A stretch of 64,000 nucleotides of DNA, taken from positions 434,001 through 498,000 of the forward strand of contig CANMFO010000001.1 of the NCBI GenBank assembly GCA_947497245.1. The letters run 5' to 3'. Shown here piece by piece: positions 52,298 to 60,277 of this stretch; position 1 is the stretch's first letter, and each line of letters starts with the position of its first letter. The notes beneath the pieces are model-generated. The model saw nothing but the letters and a program-made list of their open reading frames with translations, did not search any database and was not told the origin of the DNA. Position numbers and translations under genes: made by a program. Origin of the DNA: an uncultured Flavobacteriaceae bacterium. GTDB taxonomy: Bacteria > Bacteroidota > Bacteroidia > Flavobacteriales > Flavobacteriaceae.

Positions 52298-52624
52298 TTA
52301 TTTGAACAGGGAATCCATTCCCGGAATATTGGGCATCCCTTCCTTTGCCACGGCCGCCAGTTCGCTCTCGTTTAGCTGGGTCGCCCGCTCAATGGCCTGG
52401 TTTATCGTCAATATCAGGTAATCTTCCAGTTGCTCCGGATCGGACAGGAGGCTTTCGTCGATTCTGATTTCCTTTAGCTTCCTATTGGCCGTGAGGGTCA
52501 CCTGCACCCTCCCGTCCGAAGAGCTTTCTTGCAAGCTTACGGTATCCAAACGCTTTTTGGTGGCCTCCACCTTGGCCCTGGCCTCTTTGAGCTTGCCCAT
52601 CATGCCCATCATATCACCGAACAT
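52298..52624 (-). CDS. YbaB/EbfC-family nucleoid-associated protein
   Basis: Small DNA-binding protein (108 residues) that forms tweezer-like dimers. The N-terminal amphipathic helix ([20 protein letters not shown]) and the strand stretches [19 protein letters not shown] fit the family, as does the C-terminal helix ([20 protein letters not shown]) and disordered Met/Gly/Pro tail. dnaX or recR are not next to it here, unlike in many bacteria. A -7 box lies upstream at 52651-52658. Confidence 0.93.
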   Translation of the reverse strand: MFGDMMGMMGKLKEARAKVEATKKRLDTVSLQESSSDGRVQVTLTANRKLKEIRIDESLLSDPEQLEDYLILTINQAIERATQLNESELAAVAKEGMPNIPGMDSLFK

Positions 52625-52650
52625 ATCCCTTTTTTTAAAATTCCTTTGGC

Positions 52651-52658
52651 CAAAATTA
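52651..52658 (-). promoter_or_regulatory. -7 box for ybaB-like gene
   Basis: Minus-strand TAATTTTG, perfect TAnnTTTG, 26 bases before the ATG at 52624. Confidence 0.5.
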
Positions 52659-52729
52659 CTAAAATGTCAGGATATATCCCTTTTTAAAGTAGGTTTGGAA
52701 AAAATTAAAGTTGTTCTTCCGGTATGTCT

Positions 52730-52737
52730 TACTTTTG
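52730..52737 (+). promoter_or_regulatory. -7 box for prolyl oligopeptidase gene
   Basis: Perfect TACTTTTG, with a TTG 16 bases before it (52711-52713) and the ATG 28 bases after it. Confidence 0.5.
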
Positions 52738-52765
52738 CGGTTTCCTGTAAAAGCAACAAAAAGAA

Positions 52766-54823
52766 ATGATCAGACCTCAACCTCCGGTAGCTAAAAAGGA
52801 ACCCGAGAAACTTGAAAAGCATGGTGACGTCCGGATAGATGATTATTATTGGATGAACGATCGTGAGGACGGGGAGGTCCTGGCCCATTTGGAGGCCGAA
52901 AACACGTATTACAGGGAAGTCACTGCACATACCAAACAATTTCAGACCATCCTGTTCGAAGAAATGAAGGGACGCATCAAGGAAGATGACACTTCCGTAC
53001 CCTACAAGAACAACGGGTATTGGTATATCACGCGCTATGAGACCGGTCAGCAATATCCCATTTATTCCAGGAAAAAGGAAAACCTGGGGGCCGAAGAGGA
53101 AATTATGTTCAACGGAAATGAAATGGCGAAAGGCCATGAGTTCTTTAACATTGGGGGCATAGCCATATGCCCGGACAATACCTTGGCCGCTTTTGGGGTA
53201 GATACGGTTTCAAGAAGGCAATATACCCTGCGAATCAAGAATTTGTTGACGGGTGGGTTTTATCCTGACAAAATCGACAATACCAGCGGGGGAGCGGTTT
53301 GGGCGGATGACAACAAGACCATGTTCTATTCCAAAAAAGATCCGGTCACGCTGCGTTCCGACAAAATCTACAAACACGTTTTGGGGACCCCATCCGAAAC
53401 CGATGAATTGGTTTTTCACGAGGAGGACGAAACCTTCGGCACTTACGTGTACAAGACAAAATCGAAAAAATTTATTGTAATCGGTTCCTACAGTACCCTG
53501 ACTTCCGAATTTCGGATCTTGCGCGCTAACGACCCCAATGGCGTGTTTAAGGTATTCTCCCCCAGAACTAGGGGCCTGGAGTATTCCATTGCACATTATG
53601 CGGAGGATTTTTACATCCTTGCGAACAAGGATGGGGCGACCAACTTCAAGTTAATGAAGGCGAACGAGGCGGACACCGCTTTTGAAAATTGGAAGGAATT
53701 CATTCCCCATAGGGAAAACGTGCTCTTGGAGGACATCGACATTTTCAAGGAATATTATGTGCTCTCCGAACGGGAAAATGGCCTGAACAAACTAAAAATA
53801 GTGCGTTGGGATGGAAAGGAGACCTATTATCTTCCCTTTGACAGCGAGACTTATACCGCTTACGTGGGGACAAATCCCGATTTTGACACGGAAACCCTGC
53901 GATATGTGTACAATTCAATGATCACTCCCCGATCGACCATTGATTTTAATATGCGCACCCGGGACAAAGAGGTGAAAAAGGAGCAGGAAGTAATGGGAGG
54001 TACTTTCGCTAAGGAAGACTATCAGGAAAAAAGAATTTGGGCCCCCGCCCGGGATGGAGCGAAAATTCCCTTGTCCATTGTATACCACAAAAATACCCAA
54101 CTGACCGCGGATACACCCATATTACAGTATGCCTATGGATCGTATGGATCTACAGTGGACCCTTACTTTTCCACTGTTCGTTTAAGTCTTTTGGACCGGG
54201 GATTTGTGTTCGCCCTGGCCCATATCAGGGGAGGGCAGTACTTGGGCAGGCCCTGGTACGAGGCCGGGAAGTTGTTGCAAAAGAAAAACACCTTTACCGA
54301 TTTTATAGACTGTTCCAAATTTCTGATCTCCGAGGGATGCACCAGTTCGGAACATCTATATGCCATGGGGGGGTCTGCCGGAGGACTGCTGATGGGCGCC
54401 ATCGTGAACATGGCCCCCGGGCTCTACAATGGCGTGGTAGCACAGGTGCCTTTTGTCGACGTCCTCACGACGATGCTCGACGACTCCATTCCCTTGACCA
54501 CCGGGGAATACGACGAATGGGGCAATCCCAATGAAAAGGAGTACTACGATTACATGAAATCGTATTCCCCCTATGACAATGTTGTCGCCGAAGCGCACCC
54601 GAACATGTTGGTCACAACCGGGCTGCACGATTCACAGGTACAGTATTTCGAACCTGTCAAATGGGTGGCCAAGCTGAGGGAGCTCAAAACGGACGGCAAT
54701 CTGCTCCTACTCGATATCAATATGGGTGCAGGTCATGGCGGGGCTTCGGGCCGCTTCGAATCGCTGAAGGAAGTAGCCAAGGAATACGCATTTTTGCTCG
54801 ATTTGGAAGGAAAAATCCGCTAA
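52766..54823 (+). CDS. Prolyl oligopeptidase-family (S9) peptidase
   Basis: Serine peptidase of 685 residues, most like oligopeptidase B (PtrB), cleaving short peptides. No signal peptide, so cytoplasmic. N-terminal helical segment (HGDVRIDDYYWMNDR), seven-bladed beta-propeller (~80-410) and alpha/beta-hydrolase domain. The nucleophile is Ser537 in AMGGSAGGLLMG; the acid lies in GLHDSQVQYFEP and the histidine in MGAGHGGASGR. Neighbours are YbaB (divergent) and the PLP enzyme downstream. No evidence of regulation beyond the promoter. Confidence 0.94.
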   Translation: MIRPQPPVAKKEPEKLEKHGDVRIDDYYWMNDREDGEVLAHLEAENTYYREVTAHTKQFQTILFEEMKGRIKEDDTSVPYKNNGYWYITRYETGQQYPIYSRKKENLGAEEEIMFNGNEMAKGHEFFNIGGIAICPDNTLAAFGVDTVSRRQYTLRIKNLLTGGFYPDKIDNTSGGAVWADDNKTMFYSKKDPVTLRSDKIYKHVLGTPSETDELVFHEEDETFGTYVYKTKSKKFIVIGSYSTLTSEFRILRANDPNGVFKVFSPRTRGLEYSIAHYAEDFYILANKDGATNFKLMKANEADTAFENWKEFIPHRENVLLEDIDIFKEYYVLSERENGLNKLKIVRWDGKETYYLPFDSETYTAYVGTNPDFDTETLRYVYNSMITPRSTIDFNMRTRDKEVKKEQEVMGGTFAKEDYQEKRIWAPARDGAKIPLSIVYHKNTQLTADTPILQYAYGSYGSTVDPYFSTVRLSLLDRGFVFALAHIRGGQYLGRPWYEAGKLLQKKNTFTDFIDCSKFLISEGCTSSEHLYAMGGSAGGLLMGAIVNMAPGLYNGVVAQVPFVDVLTTMLDDSIPLTTGEYDEWGNPNEKEYYDYMKSYSPYDNVVAEAHPNMLVTTGLHDSQVQYFEPVKWVAKLRELKTDGNLLLLDINMGAGHGGASGRFESLKEVAKEYAFLLDLEGKIR

Positions 54824-54837
54824 TTCAAAAAAAATGG

Positions 54838-54845
54838 TACTTTTG
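54838..54845 (+). promoter_or_regulatory. -7 box for PLP synthase gene
   Basis: Perfect TACTTTTG 45 bases before the ATG at 54891; no clear -33 TTG. Confidence 0.45.
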
Positions 54846-54890
54846 CTCCGTAAATTTTGTTGATTTTCAGAATTGACGCAAACAACCTAT

Positions 54891-55931
54891 ATGCAACAAA
54901 AAATACGGGCGCTCGACAATATTCTTGAGCTAGTGGGCAACACGCCGCTGGTGAAATTGAACAAAATTGTCGAGGGGTTGGAAGGAAATTTCTACGCCAA
55001 AGTGGAAGCCTTCAATCCGGGCCACTCAGCAAAAGACCGTATCGCCCTGCACATCATTGAAGAAGCGGAGCAAAAGGGCATTCTCACCAAGGGCAGCACC
55101 ATCATAGAAACAACCTCGGGAAATACGGGCTTTAGCATCGCTATGGTCAGCATTATCAAAGGGTATGGGTGTGTTCTGGCCGTGAGCTCAAAATCGAGCC
55201 AGGATAAAATTGATATGCTGCGCTCGATGGGCGCGAAGGTATATGTCTGCCCGGCCCACGTAAGTGCGGATGACCCAAGATCGTACTACCAGGTGGCCAA
55301 GCGCTTGCACGAGGAGACCAAGGGCAGCATCTATATCAACCAGTATTTCAATGAATTGAACATCGAAGCCCACTACAGGTCCACCGGGCCTGAAATTTGG
55401 GAGCAGACCAATGGGCAGATAACACATTTGGTCGCCTGCAGTGGAACGGGCGGTACCATTTCGGGCACGGCGCGCTATCTAAAGGAACAGAATCCCGAGG
55501 TTCAGGTAATCGGTGTGGACGCATTTGGCAGCGTGCTGAAAAAATTTCATGAGACCGGAGAGTTCGATTCCAACGAAATATACCCCTATCGCATTGAAGG
55601 ATTGGGGAAAAACCTGATTCCCGGAGCCACGCAGTTTGAGGTCATCGATGAATTCGTCAAGGTTTCCGACGAGGAAAGCGCCCATACTGCCAGGGAAATA
55701 TCCAAAACAGAGGGCATTTTTGCGGGATACACCAGCGGTGCCGTAATGCAGGCCGTTAAACAGTTGGCCGCAGCAGGGAAATTCGGTAAGAACAGCAATG
55801 TAGTGGCCATTTTTCCAGATCATGGATCGCGTTATATGAGTAAGATATATAGCGATGCTTGGATGGAGGCCCAAGGCTTCCTAAACGATACGGTCCATGA
55901 GGAAACACCGCAGATACAGGTAATCCGATAA
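54891..55931 (+). CDS. PLP beta-replacement enzyme, likely cysteate synthase-like
   Basis: Fold-type II PLP enzyme of the cysteine synthase/cystathionine beta-synthase family (346 residues). PLP Lys48 lies in [12 protein letters not shown], the Asn-loop in [12 protein letters not shown] near 84, and the phosphate-binding loop in [14 protein letters not shown] near 185. No CBS regulatory domains. The PGHSAKD and ETTSGNTG motifs depart from canonical cysteine synthase (PxxSVKD, EPTSGNTG). Its partner gene downstream is an alpha-oxoamine synthase, a combination known for sulfonolipid synthesis, where this enzyme makes cysteate; cystathionine beta-synthase or cysteine synthase remain possible. 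ATG at 54891 is preferred; TTG at 54873 is an alternative. Confidence 0.85.
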   Translation: MQQKIRALDNILELVGNTPLVKLNKIVEGLEGNFYAKVEAFNPGHSAKDRIALHIIEEAEQKGILTKGSTIIETTSGNTGFSIAMVSIIKGYGCVLAVSSKSSQDKIDMLRSMGAKVYVCPAHVSADDPRSYYQVAKRLHEETKGSIYINQYFNELNIEAHYRSTGPEIWEQTNGQITHLVACSGTGGTISGTARYLKEQNPEVQVIGVDAFGSVLKKFHETGEFDSNEIYPYRIEGLGKNLIPGATQFEVIDEFVKVSDEESAHTAREISKTEGIFAGYTSGAVMQAVKQLAAAGKFGKNSNVVAIFPDHGSRYMSKIYSDAWMEAQGFLNDTVHEETPQIQVIR

Positions 55932-55954
55932 ATTAAGGCAAAACCCAGTGAACC

Positions 55955-55985
55955 AAAGCAACGGCAAAACTAGTCGTTGCTTTTT
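55955..55985 (+). terminator. Terminator after PLP synthase gene
   Basis: AAAGCAACG and CGTTGCTTT flank an 11-base loop and lead into Ts; it separates this gene from the oxoamine synthase. Confidence 0.8.
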
Positions 55986-56001
55986 CTTTACGGGCAAATT
56001 A

Positions 56002-56033
56002 TTGCGAATGCAACGCAAAAATTGATATTTTTG
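56002..56033 (+). promoter_or_regulatory. Promoter for alpha-oxoamine synthase gene
   Basis: TTG (56002-56004), 21-base spacer, perfect TATTTTTG (56026-56033), ATG 20 bases later. Confidence 0.6.
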
Positions 56034-56053
56034 CACAAACCAATACAGCCCAA

Positions 56054-57313
56054 ATGAGAGATTTGTTCGATAGGATCATAGAAAATAAAGGCCCCTTGGG
56101 AAGATGGGCCTCACAGGCAGAAGGATATTTTGTTTTTCCAAAGCTGGAGGGCCCCATCTCGAATAGAATGAAGTTCCAGGGAAAAGACGTCATCACCTGG
56201 AGTATCAACGATTATCTGGGCCTCGCCAACCTTCCGGAGATCAAAAAAATTGACAGTGAGGCCGCTGCAGAGCACGGCGCCGCATATCCGATGGGGGCTC
56301 GAATGATGAGCGGGCATACCGATTTTCATGAGCAATTGGAGCGGGAATTGGCCGATTTTGTGCAAAAGGAGGCCTCTTATTTGTTAAATTTCGGTTATCA
56401 GGGCATTATGTCGGCCATAGATGCGCTGGTTTCAAAGGATGACATCATTGTATACGATGTGGATTCCCATGCCTGTATCATCGATGGGGTGCGCCTGCAC
56501 ATGGGCAAACGGTTTACCTTTAAACACAACGATATTGAAAGCCTGGAGAAAAACCTGGAGCGGGCCACAAGGATGGCCGAGCAGACCGGGGGCGGTATCC
56601 TTGTCATTTCAGAAGGTGTTTTTGGAATGCGCGGTGAGCAAGGGAAGTTGAGGGAAATAGTGGCATTGAAGAAAAAATACAATTTCCGCTTGCTGGTAGA
56701 TGACGCCCACGGGTTCGGCACTTTGGGAAAAACCGGGGCCGGAGCTGGCGAGGAACAGGGCATCCAGGACGACATAGATGTCTATTTCGCCACTTTTGCC
56801 AAATCGATGGCCGGAATTGGTGCTTTCCTTGCCGCCGATAAAGAGATCATAGACTATTTAAAGTACAATCTCCGCTCGCAGATGTTCGCAAAATCGCTTC
56901 CCATGATCTACGTAAAGGGAGCGCTAAAACGACTGGACATGTTGCGTACCCAACCCGAGTTGAAAGCACAGCTTTGGAAGAACGTAAACGCACTACAGAA
57001 TGGTTTAAAGGACCGGGGCTTTGATATCGGTACGACCACAAGCTGCGTGACCCCGGTATATCTGAACGGAAGTATTCCGGAGGCCATGGCACTGGTAAAA
57101 GATCTTCGTGAAAATTATGGAATATTCTGTTCTATAGTTGTTTATCCTGTGATACCTAAAGGATTGATCCTACTAAGGATGATTCCAACGGCAACCCATA
57201 CCATGGACGATATCCAGGAGACCTTGGAGGCATTTTCGGCCATCCGGGAGAGACTTGAAAACGGAACCTATAAAAGGTTGTCGGCCGCTGTTGCCGCGGC
57301 AATGGGGGAGTAG
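56054..57313 (+). CDS. Alpha-oxoamine synthase (CFAT/SPT-like)
   Basis: PLP enzyme (419 residues) that condenses an amino acid with an acyl thioester, decarboxylating it. GARMMSGHTDFHEQLERELA near residue 85, VDDAHGFGTLGKTGAGAGEE near 215, and the PLP lysine Lys250 in TFAKSMAGIGAFL mark the family. Members: serine palmitoyltransferase (sphingolipids), cysteate fatty-acyltransferase (capnine), KBL and BioF. No bio or tdh genes are near; the PLP synthase upstream suggests the cysteate route to capnine, used by gliding flavobacteria. Sphingolipid synthesis is the alternative. Expression is from its own promoter. Confidence 0.88.
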   Translation: MRDLFDRIIENKGPLGRWASQAEGYFVFPKLEGPISNRMKFQGKDVITWSINDYLGLANLPEIKKIDSEAAAEHGAAYPMGARMMSGHTDFHEQLERELADFVQKEASYLLNFGYQGIMSAIDALVSKDDIIVYDVDSHACIIDGVRLHMGKRFTFKHNDIESLEKNLERATRMAEQTGGGILVISEGVFGMRGEQGKLREIVALKKKYNFRLLVDDAHGFGTLGKTGAGAGEEQGIQDDIDVYFATFAKSMAGIGAFLAADKEIIDYLKYNLRSQMFAKSLPMIYVKGALKRLDMLRTQPELKAQLWKNVNALQNGLKDRGFDIGTTTSCVTPVYLNGSIPEAMALVKDLRENYGIFCSIVVYPVIPKGLILLRMIPTATHTMDDIQETLEAFSAIRERLENGTYKRLSAAVAAAMGE

Positions 57314-57446
57314 GGCCAGATTTGGATCGGGTACACCGCGCGCGGATAATCCCCAAGCTTAGGTTTTGGTGGTATGCGACATGCGGGTTGTCGGTCCGGT
57401 CTGCGCACGGGAGCAAAGGTTCCCAATTTCGGTTCGGTCCCAAAAT

Positions 57447-58568
57447 TTACCGCAGCTCCTTGCGATAGGTAGATCTACGTTTGTAAATTTTGGGGTCAAA
57501 ATGCTTCCACATTTGGCGTATGGCCACATTGTCCTCCAACTCCGGGGTACGGTAACACATGTTTATCCCTTTCTTTGAAAATGTTTTGTAATATTCATTG
57601 AAGATAATGGCAGTGACCCCTTTGTTCTGGTAATCGGGATGGATCCCTATTAAATAAAAAAATACGTCCTTATTGTTTTTTTTTGCCTTCAGGAGGTGAT
57701 AAAATCCAAAAGGAAACAGTTTTCCCCTTGCTTTTTGCATTGCTTCGGAGAACGAGGGCATTACAATGGCAAAGGCAATGAGTTTATCCTCTGCATCCAC
57801 AATGAACTTTATGTATTCCGGATTGATGAAACTGATGTACTTGTTCTTGAAATACTCTTTCTGCACATCCGTGATGGGAACAAAGGAGGACAGTTTTGAG
57901 TAGGTTTCATTGAACAGGTCGAACATTTGATCGGCCATGGGAAGGACCTCTTTGGTCTTGGTAAAATTGATTTCCCGAAGCTGATACCGCTGTTTGATCA
58001 ATTTGTTCAGCTTGGTGAACAGAGCGGGGTCCGCATTTCGGGCGGGGAACTTGTTCTCCACATATCCCTTTTCCTTAGAAAACCCAAGGTTTTCATAGTG
58101 TTCGACATAGTAGTTGTGGTTGTACCAAGTGATCATGCTCCCGATATGCTCGAAGCCCTCGGTGAGAACACCCACCTTGTCCAGGTTGGAAAATCCCACT
58201 GGTCCTTCCATAAAATCAAGATTGTTCTCCACCCCGATTTCGGCAACTTTTTGGACCAGGGCGGCCGATACGGTTTTATCGTCGATAAAATCGAACCAAC
58301 CGAACCGCATTTTTCGTACCCGTTGTTCCCGTACCTCTATCCAGTTAATGATGGCAACCACGCGGCCCACTAGCTTCCCATCTTTATAGGCAAGGTAAAA
58401 CCAGGCATCGGCATTCTTGAACGCCGGGTTTTTCGTATTGTCGAAAGTCTCCATTTCATCGGCAATAATCGGGGGGACCCAATAGAGCGAATCTTTGTAC
58501 AGGGAAAAGGGAAACCGTATAAATTTTTTTAAGTCAGCTTTGGTGACAGCTTCTTTTAGGGTGACCAT
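57447..58568 (-). CDS. Large GNAT-fold acyltransferase-like protein
   Basis: A 373-residue cytoplasmic protein with an N-terminal GNAT-like half (KFIRFPFSLYKDSLYWVPPI, then YLAYKDGKLVGRVVAIINW and a GPVGFSNLDKVGVLTEGF segment) and a C-terminal half with a second GNAT-like fold (KLIAFAIVMPSFSEAMQKAR, YLIGIHPDYQNKGVTAIIFN with an acetyl-CoA-loop-like QNKG, then NMCYRTPELEDN). Sometimes mislabelled as GTP cyclohydrolase. It ends tail to tail with the oxoamine synthase gene, 133 bases away. A role as the N-acyltransferase completing sulfonolipid or ceramide synthesis is a reasonable inference; no direct proof in the sequence. Confidence 0.8.
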   Translation of the reverse strand: MVTLKEAVTKADLKKFIRFPFSLYKDSLYWVPPIIADEMETFDNTKNPAFKNADAWFYLAYKDGKLVGRVVAIINWIEVREQRVRKMRFGWFDFIDDKTVSAALVQKVAEIGVENNLDFMEGPVGFSNLDKVGVLTEGFEHIGSMITWYNHNYYVEHYENLGFSKEKGYVENKFPARNADPALFTKLNKLIKQRYQLREINFTKTKEVLPMADQMFDLFNETYSKLSSFVPITDVQKEYFKNKYISFINPEYIKFIVDAEDKLIAFAIVMPSFSEAMQKARGKLFPFGFYHLLKAKKNNKDVFFYLIGIHPDYQNKGVTAIIFNEYYKTFSKKGINMCYRTPELEDNVAIRQMWKHFDPKIYKRRSTYRKELR

Positions 58569-58668
58569 TGAAATCTATTTCTGGTGTCAATATTAGGGAT
58601 TATTGACAAGAGCAGGAAATTAGCTTGGCCAATTTTGGGATACGTCCTGGATAACTTGGAAAAGACTG

Positions 58669-59751
58669 TTAAAAATCAATCACGCCGTCATCCCTTGTTT
58701 TGCCCTTGTTCTTCTTTTTTTTGGCTTTCTTTAATTTGCGCAATTGTTTTTTGGAGGGCCCCAAATCAATATCTTCGGCCCCGCTACCGCTTCTTTTCTT
58801 CTTTTTCCTGGCTTCCCGTTTCTTTTTCTTCATGGAATTCTTCTTGATCGGCCCTCCATTTTCCCCTCCGTTCTGTTCATCGATCGCAATGGGTTTGTCT
58901 TTGTGGAAGTCGAGGCGATAGGAGGCCCCCAGGGTAATGAATATTCTTGAAGGAGTATTTTTAAAGCTCGCTCCCATATTCACATCGGCCTGAAAATTAT
59001 CTTGGAACAAATGTGCGACCCCGCCCCGAATAAGCACATCGGAGTACCTATCGCTATTGATTCCTTGGTTCTCCACAAACACGCTCCATTTGGGGTTTCT
59101 GAAGGCGTGTGAGAGTGAAATCAAGTAACTGAGCTCTGGAAAATCTGTTGAGATGCGGTCATAGGCGATGTTGGTGATCAGGACAAACCTGGGAGTAAGC
59201 CTGCTCTGGGTGGCGACCATGGCCCTGTACGAGACGGTCGGATCTCCTACATAGAAGGGATTGTCGCCCAGATTCAGGGTCGCTCCCCCGTACACCGCGA
59301 CCGAGGGAATCAGGTTTTTGAACTTAAAACCGTAATTGGCCTTCCAACTGTAGAGGTTGGGTTTGTTTCGTTCGGGGTCTTTATAGCGGTCATAGATCAA
59401 ATACTTGAGCCCGATCCGATTTCTGGAAAAATCCGTCAGATTGTCAGAAGTGCCCAGATCGCCGTAGGTAATATTTTGGTTTTGGTAGGCACCTTCCCAG
59501 TTCAGTTCCAATTGCTCGAACAAAAGCCCGTAACGCAGGGAAAGGTCCGTGCCCCAGATATTACTTTGGGTATTCAGCAACGAATGATCGCTTTGTTCGA
59601 AAAACAGTCCGGCCTCCAGTTGTACCACATTCTTGCCGACGGCATAGGCACTTACCGAAAGGCCGGGCCGGTTAGAGTTGATGACATCGGTGTATTGGGA
59701 AAAGAGATTTAGGGGTAGCGTGAAAAGAAATGCGTAAATAAGGTTTTTCAT
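58669..59751 (-). CDS. Outer-membrane transporter-like protein with Lys-rich tail
   Basis: A 360-residue exported protein. After the signal peptide (MKNLIYAFLFTLPLNLFSQ) comes NRPGLSVSAYAVGKNVVQLE and a series of alternating beta-strands (to ~residue 285) of the phenol-degradation meta-pathway transporter type (PF13557-like), presumably a small outer-membrane barrel. From ~295 the protein turns into a Lys/Arg-rich tail of ~65 residues (KKNSMKKKKREARKKKKRSG). It precedes the GNAT-fold gene by 100 bases on the same strand. The ATG at 59751 is chosen; six more in-frame residues exist upstream. Ligand unknown. Confidence 0.82.
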   Translation of the reverse strand: MKNLIYAFLFTLPLNLFSQYTDVINSNRPGLSVSAYAVGKNVVQLEAGLFFEQSDHSLLNTQSNIWGTDLSLRYGLLFEQLELNWEGAYQNQNITYGDLGTSDNLTDFSRNRIGLKYLIYDRYKDPERNKPNLYSWKANYGFKFKNLIPSVAVYGGATLNLGDNPFYVGDPTVSYRAMVATQSRLTPRFVLITNIAYDRISTDFPELSYLISLSHAFRNPKWSVFVENQGINSDRYSDVLIRGGVAHLFQDNFQADVNMGASFKNTPSRIFITLGASYRLDFHKDKPIAIDEQNGGENGGPIKKNSMKKKKREARKKKKRSGSGAEDIDLGPSKKQLRKLKKAKKKKNKGKTRDDGVIDF

Positions 59752-59952
59752 ACTGCTTGCGATTGACACGTTTTATGCTGTGGTGTTGATGAACAATTGA
59801 GGCAAAAAAGAATGCACATACTTCGGTTGAACGGCTAAAAGGGGAATGGTTTTGGTCCACCCAACAACTGAATCGCCCGCTATTCCCATGCTCCAATTCC
59901 CACTTTATTATTATTTTAAGACTTTTGCCTCATGATTAAAACGTTAGAATTG

Positions 59953-59960
59953 TACTTTTG
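59953..59960 (+). promoter_or_regulatory. -7 box for DUF4834 gene
   Basis: Perfect TACTTTTG 21 bases before the ATG at 59982. Confidence 0.5.
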
Positions 59961-59981
59961 ATATATTAAAGGGTAAATATT

Positions 59982-60245
59982 ATGGGTTTTTTAAAGACAG
60001 TATTAATCATCCTTTTGGGTTATTACTTGTTTAAATTATTGGTGCGGATGTTCGCCCCCAAGATTTTGGGGTACGCAGCCAAAAAAACCGAAGCGCATTT
60101 TCGAGAGCGTTTTGGCGAGTTCACCGATTTGAACAACACCACGGATGAGCCGAATGGCGATGTGATCATTGAAAAGAAAAAAGCGCAAAAAAGCAAGGGT
60201 GGTGAAAAAGTTGGTGAGTATATCGACTTTGAGGAAATTGATTAA
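59982..60245 (+). CDS. DUF4834 family membrane protein
   Basis: An 87-residue protein with one N-terminal membrane helix (MGFLKTVLIILLGYYLFKLL) and a soluble acidic-basic tail ending GEYIDFEEID. Family function is unknown. It lies two bases before an in-frame TTG of the YfhO gene, but the real YfhO start is 32 bases downstream; the TAA stop is part of the YfhO -7 box. Confidence 0.88.
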   Translation: MGFLKTVLIILLGYYLFKLLVRMFAPKILGYAAKKTEAHFRERFGEFTDLNNTTDEPNGDVIIEKKKAQKSKGGEKVGEYIDFEEID

Positions 60246-60250
60246 TTTTG
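60243..60250 (+). promoter_or_regulatory. -7 box containing the DUF4834 stop codon
   Basis: TAATTTTG is a perfect TAnnTTTG; its first three bases are the DUF4834 TAA. The ATG of yfhO follows 28 bases later. The nearest upstream TTG (60229-60231) gives a short 11-base spacer, so the -33 element is unclear. Confidence 0.4.
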
Positions 60251-60277
60251 CGTGACCAACCACCACACAGACCATCC

